This document shows, in pieces, positions 7,430-15,825 of a stretch of DNA of 58,834 nt. The stretch covers positions 1 to 58,834 of the forward strand of contig DASUFE010000077.1 of the NCBI GenBank assembly GCA_036274675.1. Direction: 5' to 3'. The notes under the pieces were generated by a model. It saw only the letters and a list, made by a program, of their open reading frames with translations. It was not told where the DNA came from and made no database searches. Each line of letters starts with the position of its first letter. Positions within the stretch are counted from its first letter, which is position 1. The translations under genes and the position numbers were made by a program. This DNA is from DASUFE01 sp036274675. Its GTDB lineage: Bacteria > Pseudomonadota > Gammaproteobacteria > HTCC5015.

Positions 7430-8232
7430 AACGTCTGCTGCCTCTCCTGCTGCTGGCGGCCGGCGGAATCGGAGCATCGATTCCGCCGGCCGCCGTTGCG
7501 GCGGAAAATAAATCGATGGTGGTGGTGGGCCCGGCCGATTTCGCCTCGGCGGCGCCGCCCTCGGAGACGGCCAGGACCGCGCACGTGGCGCGCTTCGAAC
7601 TGGACGTGCTGCCGGTTACGAACGCGCAATTCCTGCAATTCGTGCGTCAACATCCGGAATGGCGGCGCGACCGGGTAAGCGCCCTGTTCGCGGATGAAAA
7701 CTATCTCGCCCATTGGGCGGCGCCGGATACGTTGGCGGACGCCGTGCAGGCGCGGCAACCGGTCGTAAACCTGAGCTGGTTCGCCGCCGACGCCTACTGC
7801 GCAGCGCGCGGCGCGCGGCTGCCGCGCTGGTATGAATGGGAACTCACAGCCGCGGCCGATGCAACACATCCTGATACCCGCGCTGACGAGCAATGGCGGC
7901 AGCGGATACTCAACTGGTATTCGAACCCCTCCGCCGGACCGCTGGCGGCGGTCGGCAAGGATGCGCCCAACTACTATGGCGTGCGCGACCTGCACGGACT
8001 GATCTGGGAATGGGTGGAAGATTTCAACTCACTGCTGGTCGGCGCCGACAACCGCGAACAGGGCGGAGCCGACAAGCTGGAATTCTGCGGCGCCGGGTCC
8101 CTGAGCCTTGAACAGAAAGAAAATTACGCCGTGCTGATGCGCGTGGCCATGCTGAGCTCGCTGCAAGCGCGCTTTACCACCAAGAACCTGGGGTTCCGCT
8201 GCGCGCGGGACGCCGTGGAGACGAAACCATGA
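7426..8232 (+). CDS. nirV: NirV-like protein (formylglycine-generating-enzyme/SUMF fold)
   Basis: The 268-residue protein has a signal peptide (about 1-25) and an FGE-sulfatase fold: LDVLPVTNAQFLQFV near the start, then PVVNLSWFAADAYCAARGARLP and LPRWYEWELTAAA, and GFRCARD at the end. nirK-nirV pairs are known in denitrifiers, but the role of NirV in nitrite reductase maturation is not settled. The start is TTG, overlapping the nirK stop by four bases, so translation is coupled. The classic FGE catalytic cysteine pair is not obvious, so it may not be an active formylglycine-generating enzyme. Confidence 0.8.
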   Translation: MKRLLPLLLLAAGGIGASIPPAAVAAENKSMVVVGPADFASAAPPSETARTAHVARFELDVLPVTNAQFLQFVRQHPEWRRDRVSALFADENYLAHWAAPDTLADAVQARQPVVNLSWFAADAYCAARGARLPRWYEWELTAAADATHPDTRADEQWRQRILNWYSNPSAGPLAAVGKDAPNYYGVRDLHGLIWEWVEDFNSLLVGADNREQGGADKLEFCGAGSLSLEQKENYAVLMRVAMLSSLQARFTTKNLGFRCARDAVETKP

Positions 8233-8801
8233 AAACGAAATGCACCCTGCGTCTGATGCTGGTTTGCTGCCTGATTGTTTTTCAGACCGTTGCGACGCCG
8301 GCGAATCTCGACAGCCACTCGCTCTACCAGTTAGAGCTCGATTTGACCGACCAGGATGGAACCGTCAGCGGGCTGGATGTCTTTAAAGGCCAGCCCGTTC
8401 TGATCGCGATGTTTTACTCGAGCTGCCCCTATGCCTGTCCGCTGACGATACAAACCCTGCAAAAGACCGAAGCCGCGCTGGATCCGCGCACGCGCGGCCA
8501 GCTGCGCGTGCTGCTGGTCAGCCTGGACTCGGAACAGGATACGCCCGACAAACTCGCGGAGCTCGCCCGTCATCAGAAAGTGGATACCGCCCGCTGGAAG
8601 CTTGCTCGCACCGACGCGGCCGGCGTGCGCAAACTCGCCGCCGTGCTCGGCATCCGCTTCAAGCGGCTGCCGGACGGTGAATTCAATCACTCCACCAGCA
8701 TCAATCTGCTGGACCGCGATGGCGTGCAGATAATGAGCAGCGGCCGCGTGGGCGAGACGGATCCGGCATTGCTGGAAAAAATCAAGCGGGTATCCGGTTA
8801 A
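8229..8801 (+). CDS. SCO1/SenC-family copper chaperone
   Basis: A 190-residue thioredoxin-fold protein with an N-terminal signal or anchor (about 6-24). The Sco copper site is complete: Cys66 and Cys70 (CPYAC) and His154 (FNHST). Sco proteins deliver copper or reduce cysteines at copper sites. Its start overlaps the nirV stop as ATGA, so it is the third coupled gene. Supplying copper to NirK is the natural inference rather than cytochrome oxidase assembly, since no oxidase gene lies near. Confidence 0.88.
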   Translation: MKTKCTLRLMLVCCLIVFQTVATPANLDSHSLYQLELDLTDQDGTVSGLDVFKGQPVLIAMFYSSCPYACPLTIQTLQKTEAALDPRTRGQLRVLLVSLDSEQDTPDKLAELARHQKVDTARWKLARTDAAGVRKLAAVLGIRFKRLPDGEFNHSTSINLLDRDGVQIMSSGRVGETDPALLEKIKRVSG

Positions 8802-8821
8802 AGTCCTGGCATCGGGAATCA

Positions 8822-8848
8822 CGCCGGCGCGATGCGCGCCGGTCAGGC
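8822..8848. terminator. GC-rich hairpin between convergent genes
   Basis: CCGGCGCG (8824-8831) pairs with CGCGCCGG (8835-8842) around ATG, with further outer pairing of ACGCC and GGCGT. It sits exactly between the sco stop (8801) and the stop of the minus-strand gene (8843). There is no T-run, so termination is not certain. Confidence 0.35.
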
Positions 8849-9481
8849 GTGAGGGTTTTTCAGCGCCTGCAATCTCTGCGCGTACCAGTAATCGGCCGTT
8901 ACGAACATATCGGGTTGATGCAAGCAGACGATTTCATCGCATTTGTCGGACAGACTTACCACCGAGATGGCTGAGATTACCGGTGAGGCGATAATCAGCC
9001 GCTGCGGATTCAGTGTGTGCGCGAATTCAAGCGCGGCCAGCACATCGTGGATATTGTCGGAGATCCCGTCTCCAACGATCAGGGCGATGCTGCCGGCGAC
9101 CCGGCCGTACGCGTAGTCGCCGGCGTCGAGCCTTTGCAATTCCAGAATTTCCTTTTGCACTACGTTTTGCACCACAGATTCGGCAATGCCAAGCCGGGCA
9201 ATGAGTTCGTCATCCAGCCATTGCACTCCCCCGGGCGCCAGCGCACCCATCGACAAACTGTCATGGCCGGGTATGCGGAGCTTGCGTATACAAAGTGGAT
9301 ACAGGGGAACATCAAGCAAACAAGCCACTTCCGCCGCCACTTGTTCACCACCAGCCGGCATGGCGAGCACAACGGCGTTGCCTTCGACTCCCGGTATTTT
9401 TTGCAGGGCCCGGGCAAGCTCCTGGCCGGCCGCCGCCCGGTTGGGAAACTGGTTTCTATACATGAAGTAATTGTGGAACAC
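8843..9481 (-). CDS. Phosphoribosyltransferase-like protein with a degenerate PRPP motif
   Basis: The 212-residue sequence follows the family of stand-alone putative phosphoribosyltransferases: FPNRAAAGQELARAL, VVLAMPAGGEQVAAEVA, then IRKLRIPGHDSLSMGALAPGG. In the family the PRPP loop reads like VDDGIATG; here it is LIVGDGISDN, so the first acidic residue and the Thr-Gly are changed. It may bind ligands without catalysis or act on an unknown substrate. The listed start is GTG; an in-frame ATG six codons later (9463) is as likely. It follows the four-TM gene on the same strand after 119 bases. Function unknown. Confidence 0.65.
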   Translation of the reverse strand: MFHNYFMYRNQFPNRAAAGQELARALQKIPGVEGNAVVLAMPAGGEQVAAEVACLLDVPLYPLCIRKLRIPGHDSLSMGALAPGGVQWLDDELIARLGIAESVVQNVVQKEILELQRLDAGDYAYGRVAGSIALIVGDGISDNIHDVLAALEFAHTLNPQRLIIASPVISAISVVSLSDKCDEIVCLHQPDMFVTADYWYAQRLQALKNPHA

Positions 9482-9600
9482 GGGCGGCGGCCGGGTTTGA
9501 TCCTGGTCAAAAAGCGCGGCGATAGGGCCTGGAGCGTCCGGCCGTTTGTTGAAAAAGGCCTATTTCAAGGGCCTTTTTCAACTCGCTCCAATGCAAACCC

Positions 9601-10533
9601 CTAGACGGCGGTGGTGGAGCGCCGGTAGCCGCGGCTGCCCATGGCTCCGCCAAACAAGGCTCCTCCCAGGCCAAGCAGAGAACTGAAAAACATCGCCCAG
9701 ATGAGGCCCTGGGTATAATCGGACACCTTCTCCACGGTCTGGCCGAACTGCTGTTTGGCCTGGTTGACGCGCTCATTGACCGCCTGCGAGGCGCCATTGA
9801 TCAGGGTATCGATCTGCTGCGGGGACAGGTTGGTGTTGGCCGCCAGTGCGTTCTTGGCGCCCTGAGTATTTCCCGCTACGAGTTGGCGGGTTACCTGGGC
9901 CAGCGTCGCCGTATCCATGTTTTCGATCGCCTGCCGCAACTGTTCCTGGGTCGGAGCCGGGCCGCCCTGGGGCGCCTCGGCCGCGGCTTCGGTGCCGGCC
10001 TGCGCGACCGCGTCCGCCATGCGCTGCTTGATCAGCGCCTGAATGTCGTTCACGAATTGTGGATTGGAGCTGGCCGCGTTGGCCGCCGCTGAACCCGCGT
10101 TGCCGGCGCCTTGCGCGGCCGATTTCGCCGCGGTGGCGACTCCGCTCAAGAGCGATTGTCCGGCCTGCATGGCGTTGCTGACGCCCCAGGAACCCAACAA
10201 CAATATCAGGACACCGACCGCGCTCCAGACCACCAGACCGTACAATAACCCGTTCCCCTTATCGGGATTCCCCGCGAGCCGCGCCGCAAGCCAGGCGCCG
10301 AGGTAATACACAACCACGGTTGTAACGATCAGCCAGGCCGCGGCGCCCGCGCCGAATCCCTTCTGTAACGCCTGCATGTCGGACGCATCGGCGATGCCGA
10401 CGCCGATCGCCGAGCCGAGTAAAAATAACAGCCAGCTTGCAGTTATTACAAAAAACAACCCCGCGAAAATCGCGCCCCAACTGATCAGGGGCATGCGTTT
10501 TACCATCAGCGGTTCATCCAGTATGGCGGCCAT
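9601..10533 (-). CDS. Four-TM membrane protein of unknown function with Ala/Gln-rich loop
   Basis: The 310-residue protein has TM segments at about 18-44, 63-84, 95-118 and 280-303. A long Ala/Gln/Asn-rich loop (about 120-275) is probably exposed and partly helical. The N-terminal pattern SWGAIFAG, then a Gly-rich TM2 and GAWLAARLAG with GLLYGLVVW, resembles a poorly characterised membrane family often labelled PhnA-like; I give no function. GAGGAG lies before the ATG. An FNR-like box lies 157 bases upstream with fair promoter geometry, so low-oxygen expression is possible. Confidence 0.7.
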   Translation of the reverse strand: MAAILDEPLMVKRMPLISWGAIFAGLFFVITASWLLFLLGSAIGVGIADASDMQALQKGFGAGAAAWLIVTTVVVYYLGAWLAARLAGNPDKGNGLLYGLVVWSAVGVLILLLGSWGVSNAMQAGQSLLSGVATAAKSAAQGAGNAGSAAANAASSNPQFVNDIQALIKQRMADAVAQAGTEAAAEAPQGGPAPTQEQLRQAIENMDTATLAQVTRQLVAGNTQGAKNALAANTNLSPQQIDTLINGASQAVNERVNQAKQQFGQTVEKVSDYTQGLIWAMFFSSLLGLGGALFGGAMGSRGYRRSTTAV

Positions 10534-10689
10534 AGTGATATCTCCTCAAATAATTTGATTGGTGGAACATTGGAGGCAAGCGGCGTGCCGTAACGAAATC
10601 GGTACGCGGCGGTCCGTATCGGACATCATGCGCTGCGCGCATGAGGCGCGCGCTCTACGGTCTATTCGCGTGACAAAACACGCGGCTTG

Positions 10690-10703
10690 TTGACTGAGAT
10701 CAA
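10690..10703 (-). promoter_or_regulatory. FNR-like box upstream of the four-TM gene
   Basis: TTGAC TGAG ATCAA matches the FNR consensus in nine of ten positions. On the minus strand AATAGA (10661-10666) sits where a -10 box would be, placing the box centre about 42 bases from the predicted start, close to the -41.5 of class II FNR promoters. The 5' leader would be about 120 bases. The rest of 10534-10914 has a 7-bp hairpin (CATGCGC/GCGCATG, 10628-10644) and the second FNR box. Confidence 0.4.
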
Positions 10704-10844
10704 GCCGCTGCCGGCTGCTAGGGCTTATGATTTTTCCAGGCCGACTCCGGAACGCAACGCGGGACAGCCGGGCATGCAATACGAAGCGTTGGGCCAGGGA
10801 TTCCGGAGCGGCTGTCCTCACCCCTGCATTACGGAATCCCGATT

Positions 10845-10885
10845 TTGATCTGCATCAAACGCGCATGGGCGCCGCCGTTTATATT
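10845..10885 (+). promoter_or_regulatory. Perfect FNR/DNR box with correctly spaced -10 element
   Basis: TTGAT CTGC ATCAA (10845-10858) is a full match to the FNR/DNR consensus. TATATT at 10880-10885 is a good -10 and implies a start near 10892, putting the box centre about 40 bases upstream, as at class II FNR promoters. The gene starting at 10915 follows directly. Confidence 0.7.
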
Positions 10886-10914
10886 TATATCAGGATCGAC
10901 AGGAGGCTGCGTCA

Positions 10915-11427
10915 GTGGACGCCAGATACGCCATGAAAAAGGAAACGGCCGGCGGCGGTTGCGACGACCTGGCTTCAGTGCTCGCGCTGCTGAAACGGGA
11001 GCGCGACGGGCTCAAGCTGAAAATTCATCTGGCGCGCTGCGGGATCCAGAAAGAATGGGAAAAAGCGGAAACGAAATGGCAGTTCCTGAACGGGATAAAC
11101 ACCCCGGACAATATACTGCGGGCGGAAGAATTGAAACAGTCCTACATCCGCATCTGCCACGGATTATTGGCGAAAAACCGCAAACTGCTGGACCAGCTCA
11201 ATCATATTGAACAGGGAGACGGACCCGTTACGCTGCAAAACCTGAAACGTCAGGTGGCTTCCGAAATGGCCACGTTGCGCCTGAGCCTTGAAACGCTGGG
11301 CGGCACGGAATCCATTCCGTTCCAGACGGCAGGTGAACCTGTCTGCGCCTGTCTGAAATGCCAGCAGGCTGCCGGAGCGCAACCGTTCAATCTGGATGAA
11401 ATACTGGCCGCGGCCTGTTCCCCTTGA
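10915..11427 (+). CDS. Unknown 170-residue protein behind an FNR box
   Basis: I do not recognise the family. The sequence is soluble and helical, with charged stretches at about 20-110 likely to form coiled coil or a helical bundle, and no signal peptide or TM segment. The tail holds CACLKC (a CxCxxC cluster), a possible metal or redox site. Start is GTG at 10915 with a strong AGGAGG eight bases ahead; a second possible start is ATG at codon 6. The FNR-type promoter upstream suggests low-oxygen or nitrogen-oxide expression. It stands alone as a single-gene unit. Confidence 0.6.
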   Translation: MDARYAMKKETAGGGCDDLASVLALLKRERDGLKLKIHLARCGIQKEWEKAETKWQFLNGINTPDNILRAEELKQSYIRICHGLLAKNRKLLDQLNHIEQGDGPVTLQNLKRQVASEMATLRLSLETLGGTESIPFQTAGEPVCACLKCQQAAGAQPFNLDEILAAACSP

Positions 11428-11677
11428 CGTTACCCAAACAGGAACCGGGAGCAAGATGAACCGTAAATGTCAAGCTCAGGCCGTTCCTTGCGGACGCCTA
11501 TGCGGTATACGAGCATCTGCGATGGACACTTTCCATGCCGTGCTTCGTTCTTCTTTAATATAGAGAACGTGTCGTCAATCGTCGCCCGGCGCATACCTTA
11601 TATCAAGAAAATCATTTTTTTGACGATAACGGCTAATATTAATAACAGGAAAAGAATCTTTATGGGGCTGTGTATCG

Positions 11678-14600
11678 ATGGACGTCTGCCGAAAGCATAA
11701 AAGCCGCCTGACGGTCGCCTTGGTGCTGCTCGCGGCGGCAACCGCTGTCATGGCGGATGACTCCGCGCGTCCTCTCCGTTTCAAGGTCAATACGCTCTAT
11801 CTTGAAGGCGGTCCCAGCCGCGACTGGGTGCAAACGGCGCAGCGGGATGCCGCGGGTTATCTGTGGGTGGGCACGGACAACGGATTGAAACGTTACGACG
11901 GTTACCAATATACCGTCTTCACCAGCAACCCGGAGGACCCCAGCAGTCTCGGGTCAAGTCTGGTTTCCACCATGTTGATCGATTCCGAGGGAATGTTATG
12001 GATTGGCGGGCGGGTACTCAGCGTTTTCAAGCGCGACACGGAGACTTTTGATAACTATCCCCTGACCGCCGGTAACGTAATCTGGGGAATGGCCGAAAGC
12101 CCGGGCAAAATACTGTGGCTGGGAACCGAACTCTACGGCCTGATCGGCTTCGATATGACCAAACGGGAAATAATCTACCACTCGTTGAACGTAGCCGATG
12201 ACAAGGCATGGAAACTGCCCCTCACCATTACCGACCTCATCACCGACCGCCACGATCCCTCCATCCTGTGGATGTCTTCCACCACCGGCCTGTTCCGCTT
12301 CGACACCAAAACCTTCGAATTTCAACGCATCTATGGCACGGACGAACTGGATCACGCCCAACTGGTCATCACCTCGATGCTCAGAATGGACCGGCAGGGA
12401 AAAATCTGGATGACCAGCGAAAACGGGTTGTTTGTCATCGATCCGAAAAACAAGAGCTATCACCATTATCGGCAGGAAAAAGGAAATCCGCGCGCGCTCA
12501 GCACCGATATCCTGACGGCGCTTCTTATCGACAGCCATGACCGGATCTGGATCGGCACCGACAAGCAGGGCGTGCACCTCTATCAGCCCGCAACCGATGA
12601 TTTCATCCATATTCCCGCCACGGCCACGGAGCCGGGCACCTTCGGTCCGGTCGCCATCAATGAAATTTTCGAAGACGCTCAAGGCTCCCTGTGGTTCAGC
12701 GCGGGACCCTTCGGAGTGCAGCGCATCAGCATGTCTTTGGAAAAATTCATCGCCGTCGACGCGGGACCGAGCGAGCAGCAATTATCCTGGGGCCTGCTGT
12801 CGGATATGCTCGAAGACCGGAACGGGGATGTCTGGATCGCCACTGACGGCGGAGGCTTGAACCGCTACGATCCCAAAACGGGAAAAATCGCCAAATACCT
12901 CCATGACCCGGACAACCCCAAGAGCCTCAGCACCAACAGCATGCTGTCTCTGACCGAGGATCGTCACGGCATGATCTGGGCCGGCACCTGGGCGGGCGGT
13001 TTGAACCGTATGGACCCCAAGACCGGCGAAGTCGTCCGGTATCTGCACGATCCGACGGCGCCGGAAAACCGCACTCCCGGCAATAATAATATTTTCCAGA
13101 TTGCGGAAGACGAGGAGGGCTGGTTGTGGCTGAGCATCTGGAATCGGGGCTTGCAGCGTTTCAACCCCGCGACCGGAGAGTTTAAGGCCTACTACTATAA
13201 TGCCAAAGGCGATGCCTCCGGCCCGATCAATAATTCAATCAACGCCAATGAGAGCAGCCGTTATGGTTACCGCTGGATCGGCGGTTACAAAGGCCTGGAA
13301 ACGTTCGATCCGAAGACGCAGCGCTTTACTCAAGTGCCGCTGGCCAAGGAGAACCTCGAAATATTCGATCTGTATGAGGATCCTCAAGGGCTGCTCTGGG
13401 TGGGAGCTTCGGAAGGCCTGATCCGCTACAATCCCGAAACCCGCGCCGTCAAACAGTATACCGTCGTCGACGGTCTGCCCGATTTGTTTGTAGCCTCCAT
13501 CGAACAGGACAAAAGCGGCCGTCTGTGGCTCGGTACCCGCGGCGGGCTGGCGCTGTTCGATCCGGCGCAGGAAACGTTTGAGACCTTCGACAAATTCGAC
13601 GGCCTGCCGGCCAACGAATTCGACCGTTTCAGCCATCTTTTTTCCCGTGACGGCACCATGTATTTCGGCGGCGCCAACGGACTGGTCATATTCGATCCGC
13701 AGAATCTCCCGCGTAATACCCGTGTACCCAATATCGCGCTGACGGGGCTTGAGCTGTTTCAAAAGCGGGTCACGCCCGGCAAATCGCCGTACCTGCCCCG
13801 GCAAATCAACCTGCTCGACAAGCTGTTGCTGCCGTATGCCCAGCGCGACCTGACTTTCGAATTCACCGCGCTCGATTTTATAGCGCCGAACAAAAACCGC
13901 TATCGCTATCGCCTTGAGGGCCTGGAGAAAGACTGGACCGAGGTCGACAGCAGCCGCCGCCGGGTGCGCTATACAAACCTCGATCCGGGCAAATATCAGT
14001 TCCAGGTGGCGGGTTCGAACAACGACGGCGTATGGAACGAGCGGGGCGCGAAACTGGATCTGGTGATTATCGCGCCCTGGTGGATGACCTGGTGGGCGCG
14101 CGCGCTGGCGGTGATGCTAGGTCTGTACGCCATGTACGGTTTCACGATGTGGCGTCTGCGGGTGATCCGGCGGCGCGAACAGGCGCTCTCCGTCGAAATC
14201 GAGGAGCGGCGCGCCGCGGAAGCGAAGCTGTTCTATATCGCCTATCACGACGCACTGACCGGCCTGCCGAACCGGCTGTGGCTGCTGGAACGGCTCGATG
14301 AGCAGATCAAACGCGTCCAGACGGAGAACGGCTACCACTTCGCGCTGATGTTCATCGACGGCGACCGTTTCAAGCAGATCAACGACACGCACGGCCACCA
14401 GCTCGGCGACTTCATCCTGGTCTCCGCCGCCAAGCGGCTGATGTCGCAGCTGCCGGAACAATACAAGGTCGCGCGCCTCGGCGGCGACGAGTTCACGGTG
14501 CTGGTGGAAAACGTCGGCAGCGAAGACGAAGTCATCGAATACTGCGACCGCATCATCAGCGCCTTCACCGAGCCCTTCCAGGTGGAAAAAAATCCGCTGT

Positions 14601-15652
14601 TCTTCAAGGTCAGCGTGGGGCTGGTATTCTGCAGGGATCAATACGCCAATCCGGGCCAGATTCTGCGCGACGCGGACATCGCCATGTATAAAGCCAAGGA
14701 ACGCGGCCGCGGCACCTACCAGATCTTCGACTCCGAAATGCATGCACAAGCGCTGGAAGTGGCCCAACTCGAAGCCGACCTGTACAAGGCTTTCGAACAG
14801 AACCAGCTGTTCCTGGCTTATCAGCCAATCGTCAATCTACAGACCGGACGCCTGAGCGGCTTTGAAGCCCTGGCGCGCTGGCGGCATCCCGAGAAGGGCC
14901 TGATCCCGCCCGACAAGTTCATTCCCATCGCCGAGGAGTCAGGCCTGATTTTTACGCTCGGCGCGTGGGTGCTGCGGCAGGCCTGCACCCAGCTCGCCGC
15001 CTGGATCAAGGAATACAAACTCGAGAAACCGCCGACCATCGCCATTAACCTGTCCTCGCTCGAACTGAAAGAGTCGTACTTCCTGGCGCAGGTGGACCAT
15101 ATGCTCAAGGAAACCGGCATTGACAGCCGGCTGCTGAAACTCGAATTGACGGAGACAACCCTGATGGAGAGCAGCGAGTCGATGAACCTGCTGCTGGACG
15201 AGTTGCGCCTGCGCCAGATCGAGCTGGCGATCGACGATTTCGGCACCGGTTATTCCTCGCTCAGCTATCTGGACCAGTTGCCGGTGCAGGTGCTGAAGAT
15301 CGACCGCAAGTTCGTCAACGGCATCACCCAGGTCGGCGAAGGCAGCAGCAGCGCGGTCGAAATCGTGAAGGCGACTATTTCGCTCGCGCACAGCCTGAAC
15401 ATCATGGTGGTGGCCGAAGGCATCGAGACCGAGCAGCAGTACCAGTTGCTGAAGTCCTACGGTTGCGACTTCGGCCAGGGCTATTACATCGCCAGGCCGC
15501 TCAGCAGCGAGGACGCCGCGCGCTTCATGGGCCAGCAGCCTAATCCCAAAGCTAATGTTCAGGTCGCGGCCAACAGCGATATTCTCAGCAACACCGGCAA
15601 ATTCCCGAAGCTCACCCCCGGGACGCGCCGGCGCTTCCGCAGTAAGGCATAA
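11678..15652 (+). CDS. Propeller-type sensor with GGDEF and EAL domains (copy 1)
   Basis: The 1324-residue protein has a signal peptide (about 9-25), then many two-component-regulator propeller repeats (motifs such as LWVGTDNGL, IWIGTDKQG, LWLGTRGGL) to about residue 690. A Y_Y_Y domain follows (FEFTALDF ... YRLEGLEKDW), one TM (about 803-825), a short coiled linker (834-847), GGDEF (about 850-1015; LGGDEF intact near 933) and EAL (about 1040-1290; EALAR, ETTLM, DDFGTGYSSL, KIDRKF, VAEGIET). Both c-di-GMP cyclase and phosphodiesterase motifs are intact; no RxxD inhibitory site precedes GGDEF. It would sense a periplasmic ligand. Tandem paralogue follows. The leader resembles that of copy 2. 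Confidence 0.9.
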   Translation: MDVCRKHKSRLTVALVLLAAATAVMADDSARPLRFKVNTLYLEGGPSRDWVQTAQRDAAGYLWVGTDNGLKRYDGYQYTVFTSNPEDPSSLGSSLVSTMLIDSEGMLWIGGRVLSVFKRDTETFDNYPLTAGNVIWGMAESPGKILWLGTELYGLIGFDMTKREIIYHSLNVADDKAWKLPLTITDLITDRHDPSILWMSSTTGLFRFDTKTFEFQRIYGTDELDHAQLVITSMLRMDRQGKIWMTSENGLFVIDPKNKSYHHYRQEKGNPRALSTDILTALLIDSHDRIWIGTDKQGVHLYQPATDDFIHIPATATEPGTFGPVAINEIFEDAQGSLWFSAGPFGVQRISMSLEKFIAVDAGPSEQQLSWGLLSDMLEDRNGDVWIATDGGGLNRYDPKTGKIAKYLHDPDNPKSLSTNSMLSLTEDRHGMIWAGTWAGGLNRMDPKTGEVVRYLHDPTAPENRTPGNNNIFQIAEDEEGWLWLSIWNRGLQRFNPATGEFKAYYYNAKGDASGPINNSINANESSRYGYRWIGGYKGLETFDPKTQRFTQVPLAKENLEIFDLYEDPQGLLWVGASEGLIRYNPETRAVKQYTVVDGLPDLFVASIEQDKSGRLWLGTRGGLALFDPAQETFETFDKFDGLPANEFDRFSHLFSRDGTMYFGGANGLVIFDPQNLPRNTRVPNIALTGLELFQKRVTPGKSPYLPRQINLLDKLLLPYAQRDLTFEFTALDFIAPNKNRYRYRLEGLEKDWTEVDSSRRRVRYTNLDPGKYQFQVAGSNNDGVWNERGAKLDLVIIAPWWMTWWARALAVMLGLYAMYGFTMWRLRVIRRREQALSVEIEERRAAEAKLFYIAYHDALTGLPNRLWLLERLDEQIKRVQTENGYHFALMFIDGDRFKQINDTHGHQLGDFILVSAAKRLMSQLPEQYKVARLGGDEFTVLVENVGSEDEVIEYCDRIISAFTEPFQVEKNPLFFKVSVGLVFCRDQYANPGQILRDADIAMYKAKERGRGTYQIFDSEMHAQALEVAQLEADLYKAFEQNQLFLAYQPIVNLQTGRLSGFEALARWRHPEKGLIPPDKFIPIAEESGLIFTLGAWVLRQACTQLAAWIKEYKLEKPPTIAINLSSLELKESYFLAQVDHMLKETGIDSRLLKLELTETTLMESSESMNLLLDELRLRQIELAIDDFGTGYSSLSYLDQLPVQVLKIDRKFVNGITQVGEGSSSAVEIVKATISLAHSLNIMVVAEGIETEQQYQLLKSYGCDFGQGYYIARPLSSEDAARFMGQQPNPKANVQVAANSDILSNTGKFPKLTPGTRRRFRSKA

Positions 15653-15825
15653 CGGACGGCAGAGCGCTCCGACAGAGCATTAATGAGGTTTTTCAATTAT
15701 CTGCGCAGAGCAATCGGACGAACAGCATTGTTATGTTGATACGTGTCCACACTGGCTAAATCCATTTCTAACAGAACCGACTAATATATTAATAATAAAA
15801 GAAAAACCCATGGGGCCTCTCCGAG

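Noticed and set aside
5930..7477. 515-codon minus-strand frame opposite nirK
   Set aside because: Shadow of a high-GC gene; no family resemblance, and nirK has every ligand.
11467..11700. 77-codon frame upstream of the first sensor gene
   Set aside because: No ribosome-binding site and unlikely composition; overlaps the conserved leader of the sensor gene.
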